NCBI GenBank assembly: GCA_946811185.2
Contig: OX328096.1
Span: 68,509,345 to 68,573,344 of the forward strand
Reading direction: 5' to 3'
DNA from: Hippopus hippopus
Taxonomy: Eukaryota > Mollusca > Bivalvia > Cardiida > Cardiidae
Length of the DNA stretch: 64,000 nt
Below the pieces are notes generated by a model. That model was not told the origin of the DNA, ran no database searches, and saw only the letters and a list, made by a program, of their open reading frames with translations. Below, in pieces: positions 60,593-64,000 of the stretch (position 1 is its first letter; each line of letters starts with the position of its first letter). The position numbers were made by a program, and so were the translations under genes.

Positions 60593-60764
60593 TTAACCCT
60601 CTACCACACTCTGAAGAAGACAGCTTTTGAAAACATTGTGGGAAAAGGAGAAAATGCTGTTAACCAGCATTTTCTCCTTTTCCCCAAGATCTTTTCTTCC
60701 CTATCAAAGACAGAAATCATAATTTTGAAGTATGTCTAATTTCTTGTCTGCAAAATGCTTTAAC
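60593..60764 (+). mobile_element. MITE-A copy, right end truncated
   Basis: TTAACCCTCTACCACACTCT; good hairpin; passes from CTGCAAAATGC straight into TTTAACTCTTTAC of the next copy. Confidence 0.87.
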
Positions 60765-60988
60765 TCTTTACTCCACAGATACACATTGTGATGCATCAAG
60801 AACAGACAGCTTTTGAAAACATTGTGGGGAAAAGGAGAAACTGCTCGTAACGAGCAGTTTCTCCTTTACCCACAATGTTTTCTACTCTATCAGATATCTG
60901 TATCTCCATTTGTCCACTTTTGACATCATATCTTTATTTGCTGTTGAACTGGAAGAGTCTAAAATTGGCATATCAGGTAAAGGGTTAA
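60761..60988 (+). mobile_element. MITE-A copy, full length, new hairpin tip
   Basis: TTAACTCTTTACTCCACAGA to ATCAGGTAAAGGGTTAA. Tip AGAAACTGCTCGTAACGAGCAGTTTCT differs from the usual at several bases but pairs perfectly. Confidence 0.93.
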
Positions 60989-61028
60989 CTTGTTCTTGTC
61001 CAAAATTTTGTCATTTGGTAATGAGTTA
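60985..61028 (+). mobile_element. MITE-A end fragment
   Basis: TTAACTTGTTCTTGTCCAAA to TTTGGTAATGAGTTAA; a solo right end with TTAA on both sides. Confidence 0.7.
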
Positions 61029-61299
61029 AATCATATGGATTAAATTTAGGATAAAGAGCTGTTGCTTGTTACATACAGGTATACACTTGCTTATTTCCTT
61101 TTACATTTTCTGGGGCTATCTTCCTCATGGACCTTGTGTGGAAAATGGATGAAACATATGGCATCCATTTCAGATAACAGTTGATGTGTGATTTTTTAAT
61201 TAGAACAGAAAACAGGGTAAAGTTTGCTTTCCCAGTCAGATATGAGATGGAACACCTGTCTTTATGAACTTTGTGACTTCTGGGGGTTTACTTTTGTAG

Positions 61300-61445
61300 A
61301 CTGTACTGGTAACATTCTGAGCATGACCTTGGGTACTTGTGCAGACAGTGAAGGTCTAGATCAGACTGTAGAGAATATGCAGTCTCATCTGGAATCAGCA
61401 AACTCTGATACTGATTTGTAATACTGTGGTCAAAGCAACCTTTAA
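61300..61445. mobile_element. MITE-B copy, right part
   Basis: GTCTAGATCAGACTGTAGAG and ATGCAGTCTCATCTGG, ends GCAACCTTTAA; shares TTAA with the next MITE-A. Confidence 0.6.
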
Positions 61446-61667
61446 CCCTAAAATCTGGACTCTTATTAACCCTGAGGAAGGCTTCTGAAAACATTGTGGG
61501 AAATATGAGAAAATGCTGGAAACCAACATTTTCTCCTTTTCCCATAGTGTTTTCTACCCTTTCTCAGATGAATTTCATCATTTGAGCCACATTTGATTTG
61601 TCATCTACAAAATTAATGCTTTCAAGTTGGATGATTTAAAATTTTTTCATCTCATAAAAAGTTGAAC
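61442..61667 (+). mobile_element. MITE-A copy
   Basis: TTAACCCTAAAATCTGGACT to CTCATAAAAAGTTGAA; hairpin tip GCTGGAAACCAAC. Confidence 0.85.
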
Positions 61668-62016
61668 TGGGCTTTTCCTAGTCACTGAAAACATGAATTT
61701 TCATTGATCAGGATTTCACTTAATCCACACAAATCTGAATTATCTATTAATGTTTACCCAAATTCAAAGCTCTTGGCTGGAATATGTAAAAGATTTATTC
61801 TAACATGACATGTGATTTCAGCTCTATAAACACAGTGCAACGAAAGCTTGGTAAAATCTACGTTATTCTATGTACAGTGACGTCATTCTGTATAGAGTGA
61901 CGTCATTCTGTATAAAGTAAGTAAGTTATTCAATGGAATATAATCTACATCCGCGTTTTTACTCTAAGTATGAACTTGTTCTCCTTTCATTAAGAGTTGG
62001 TCATGTTAGAATCGAA
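61668..62016. other. Stretch with a doubled CRE-like motif
   Basis: GTGACGTCATTCTGTATARA occurs twice in tandem at 61878-61917. Otherwise nothing recognised. Confidence 0.5.
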
Positions 62017-62190
62017 ATAATCTTCTTTCTATCGTGGTTTATCGTTCAATAAACCACGTTGTGAGTTATGAGGCGCAATGAATAAACCACTCGGGCTATT
62101 GCCTTCGTAGATTATTTATTGTGCCTCATAACTCACAACTGTGGTTTATTGAACGATAAACCACGACAGAAAGAAGATTATTTCTTAATT
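62017..62190. mobile_element. Long palindromic element H4
   Basis: Arms of about 75 bp: AAATAATCTTCTTTCTATCG, TTCAATAAACCAC, GAGTTATGAGGCGCAATGAA and complements, around ACTCGGGCTATTGCC. AAGAAGATTATTT closes it. Confidence 0.88.
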
Positions 62191-62191
62191 A

Positions 62192-62262
62192 AACAGTGTA
62201 GATCCAAGATCAGGATTCATATTCACCAACCATTCCTAAGAATATTCCATGTCTGATTTGCA
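62192..62262. mobile_element. MITE-B half joined to H2 half
   Basis: CAGTGTAGATCCAAGATCAGG passes into ATTCATATTCACCAACCATT. Confidence 0.55.
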
Positions 62263-62415
62263 AGAATCAGAGCTTCAGATTGTTTTCACTGCCTGTGGGC
62301 CACATGACCCATCTAGCAGGAATTTGAGGGGTCATTTTTCAAAACCATGGGTCAAACTTAAATTATAACATTTCCAAAACAAATTTTGGTTTCTACAGAT
62401 ACAGAAAATTCTTTT

Positions 62416-62482
62416 TGGAAAACATTTGGGGAAACAGAGAAATTGCCCAAATTAAGCAATTTCTTCTCTCACAAAGTTTCTT
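62416..62482 (+). mobile_element. MITE-A hairpin fragment
   Basis: GGAAAACATTTGGGGAAACA, tip AAATTGCCCAAATTAAGCAATTT, then CTTCTCTCACAAAGTTTC. Confidence 0.5.
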
Positions 62483-63250
62483 ACAGTGTAGGTCATAATA
62501 CGAATTTACCCTGTAAGAACATTTCAGCCATTTAAATTTTAGTGGAAATTGTAGATCTATATGGCATTGTTTGCGAAACAGGACTGTTGAAAGCGCGAGT
62601 AATATGCCGTGACGAGACGACAGTCACAGTAAGTGTTGTCTGCTAACGCTACAAAATATCGATTTGAATTATATTTGAAAAAGTTTTCCCCCAATGTTGT
62701 TATTAGCAAACAATCATTTTTTCAAAATAGTTTTCATTTTTTACCAGTAATATCTCCAACTGACTTCCGTTTGACTGGATGAGAGCTTTTGAAAAAAAAG
62801 TTTGGTGTTCATTGGAGAGGTCATCAGACCTCTCCAACAGTGGTGAGTTTAAAAGGCAGAATGCCACAGAATTTGCTGTCTAAATCCATTTTTCTTACGA
62901 AATTGTTATGATACACAGTCTGTTTCGTCATTGTTTTGTAAATAAAGCGAAATAAAAAAACCGAAACAGGAAATAGACGTGGTTTATTTTTATATGACGA
63001 ATTTCAGAAAAGATTTGTTATATTAATTTGCCATGGCTGCAAATGACCTCTCAAATTATTGTAATTTTTTATTAAAGGGCAAATCAACAAGTTTCAGATA
63101 TGGTTAATTTTCAAATCTACACTTATCAAATAGTAACCTGGTAATGTTGTAATTAGAAAAAAAAAATAGTAAAAGTACTTTTTTTCAATTCATATTTCTG
63201 CTTATTTATTTTTATTGCATCGCTTATCTCCCTTACTTATTGTTGCGTCC
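62483..63250. other. Stretch without recognised repeats, possible 5' exon
   Basis: GACAGTCACA|GTAAGTGTT near 62629 is a good donor after a CpG-richer 60 bases. A perfect 9-bp stem GGAGAGGTCATCAGACCTCTCC lies at 62815. No protein recognised. Confidence 0.3.
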
Positions 63251-63261
63251 CTTGATTTGTG

Positions 63262-63269
63262 ACGTCATA
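63262..63269. promoter_or_regulatory. CRE-like palindrome TGACGTCA
   Basis: The consensus CREB/ATF site sits just upstream of the P2X7-like reading frame. Use as a promoter element is inference. Confidence 0.35.
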
Positions 63270-63286
63270 GGAGAGCTTGTTTCAAT

Positions 63287-63600
63287 ATGGACATTGTTTA
63301 CAATAGTGAACTGAGCGATATTGAAGACGAAGAAATAGACGATTCTGGGCCGGTAAGGCCGTACATGTACGAGCCAATTATTAAAGAAACTTATTAAGTT
63401 TCTGGTGATGAGGATAAAAGTAACTTTTCGCCCACTGTTGACGAAAATGACGATGTTGTGCCGGACTTTTCAACGTGTTGAGTATCGCGCGCTATTGAAA
63501 TACGTCTATTACGGGGCGATGGAGAACATCACTTACAGAAAAAATATTCTATACATGATAGAATTAAGTGTATGGCATAAACTTTGTTTCACGTGAAGCA
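63287..63600 (+). pseudogene. N-terminal remnant of a P2X7-ballast-like protein
   Basis: ATG at 63287 opens MDIVYNSELSDIEDEEIDD followed by VRPYMYEP, the acidic leader plus RPYxxEP box typical of many invertebrate proteins sharing the Cys-rich cytosolic ballast domain of P2X7. TAA at 63395 interrupts, the frame then continues acidic (VSGDEDKSNFSPTVDEND) to TGA at 63479, and a further frame reads LLKYVYYGAMENITYRKN. No CxCxxC zinc-binding cluster is seen. Either a broken copy or a gene with unrecognised introns; I favour a pseudogene. TGACGTCA lies 25 bases upstream of the ATG. Confidence 0.35.
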
Positions 63601-64000
63601 TTTTCAATAGATTAACGGGCGGAATAAAAAAGAAAAAAAAAGGACGGTTTTAAGACAATTCCACGACAAGACAGTTCCCCGACACTTTAGTTTCATGTCA
63701 AATAACCTTTTTCTTGACTTTTACGATTGATAATCGTGAGATGTTAGTTCTAATTATTTGTTAATGGGTCCTTGTTGATATTTGTACCTTGTAAAGAATT
63801 CTGTAGACATTGACGGGTACAAGTTTATTCTCTAATGGGTGAAGGGTTCCACAATAAATCACGATTTTCATGAGAATAAGAATATTTTGAAATGCTGTTA
63901 ACCAGCATGAAATTTGATAAAAGAATATGTTCCGAGATTATTAAGAGTTAATTCTCAAAATTATTTTGAAAATTATTTTAGTTGTATTTCTTACCATACA
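63601..64000. other. Right-edge stretch without recognised content
   Basis: AAATGCTGTTAACCAGCAT at 63891 looks like an isolated MITE-A hairpin tip; otherwise nothing recognised. Confidence 0.35.

Noticed and set aside
63891..63910. Full MITE-A at the right edge
   Set aside because: Only the hairpin tip is present, too little to call a copy.

Overview
The window is AT-rich animal DNA made mostly of short non-autonomous mobile elements, with a few split protein-coding exons between them. Introns with GT/AG borders, tRNA-related SINEs, many TTAA-flanked hairpin MITEs, and composite elements opening with a short hairpin (AGGGCCATGATGGCCCT) around a tandem core all point to a mollusc. From the repeat families I recognise, a heterodont bivalve (clam) is most likely. 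That placement is inference from repeats and was not tested by a search. The one well supported gene is the 5' half of a C12orf4 (FERRY3) orthologue on the minus strand. Its three coding exons lie at 21824-21665, 17278-17133 and 13492-13311, the splice phases join exactly, and the introns are about 4 kb each. I found no later exon down to position 1, so the rest of the gene probably lies left of the window or in exons I missed. A second, unidentified plus-strand gene may end near 43065 (two phase-compatible 3' exons at 42305-42347 and 43003-43065). Two protein remnants are also present: a frameshifted cysteine-peptidase-like (C76/OTU-type) domain at 4696-5264, and the start of a P2X7-ballast-like protein with in-frame stops at 63287. 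The dominant component is one roughly 228-bp element, called MITE-A here. It starts and ends in TTAA, has terminal inverted repeats TTAACYCTTTACCAMAC, and carries a central palindrome with arms of about 32 bp (core AGAAAATGCTGG/CCAGCATTTTCT). I count about 85 full or broken copies, roughly a quarter of the sequence. Many neighbours share a single TTAA, in both relative orientations, forming chains. The two hairpin arms often change together. A second TTAA-flanked palindromic element, MITE-B (core GATCAGACTGCACA), has about 20 copies; one sits cleanly inside a MITE-A copy with a duplicated TTAA. Other elements include three kinds of composite elements with 145-, 162- and about 160-bp tandem cores, SINEs, a 749-bp TA-flanked element, a hAT-like element with a 5-bp duplication, and several long palindromes. 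Many of these are nested in MITE-A copies, which act as landing platforms. Layout: 0-5 kb is MITE-A/B with a 27-bp minisatellite; 3.4-7.9 kb is a possible large element with the peptidase remnant; 8-9.2 kb is a MITE-A chain; 10.7-12.2, 19.5-21.4 and 22.3-23.7 kb are composite elements; 13-22 kb is the C12orf4 orthologue; 28-37 kb is nearly free of MITE-A; 37-48 kb is MITE-A plus the plus-strand exon candidates; 49-50 kb is a fourth composite element; 52.7-54.0 kb is a CpG-richer insertion; 55-61.7 kb is dense MITE-A; 62-64 kb is a long palindrome and the P2X7-like remnant. I saw no reverse transcriptase, full transposase, rRNA, functional tRNA gene or CRISPR array.
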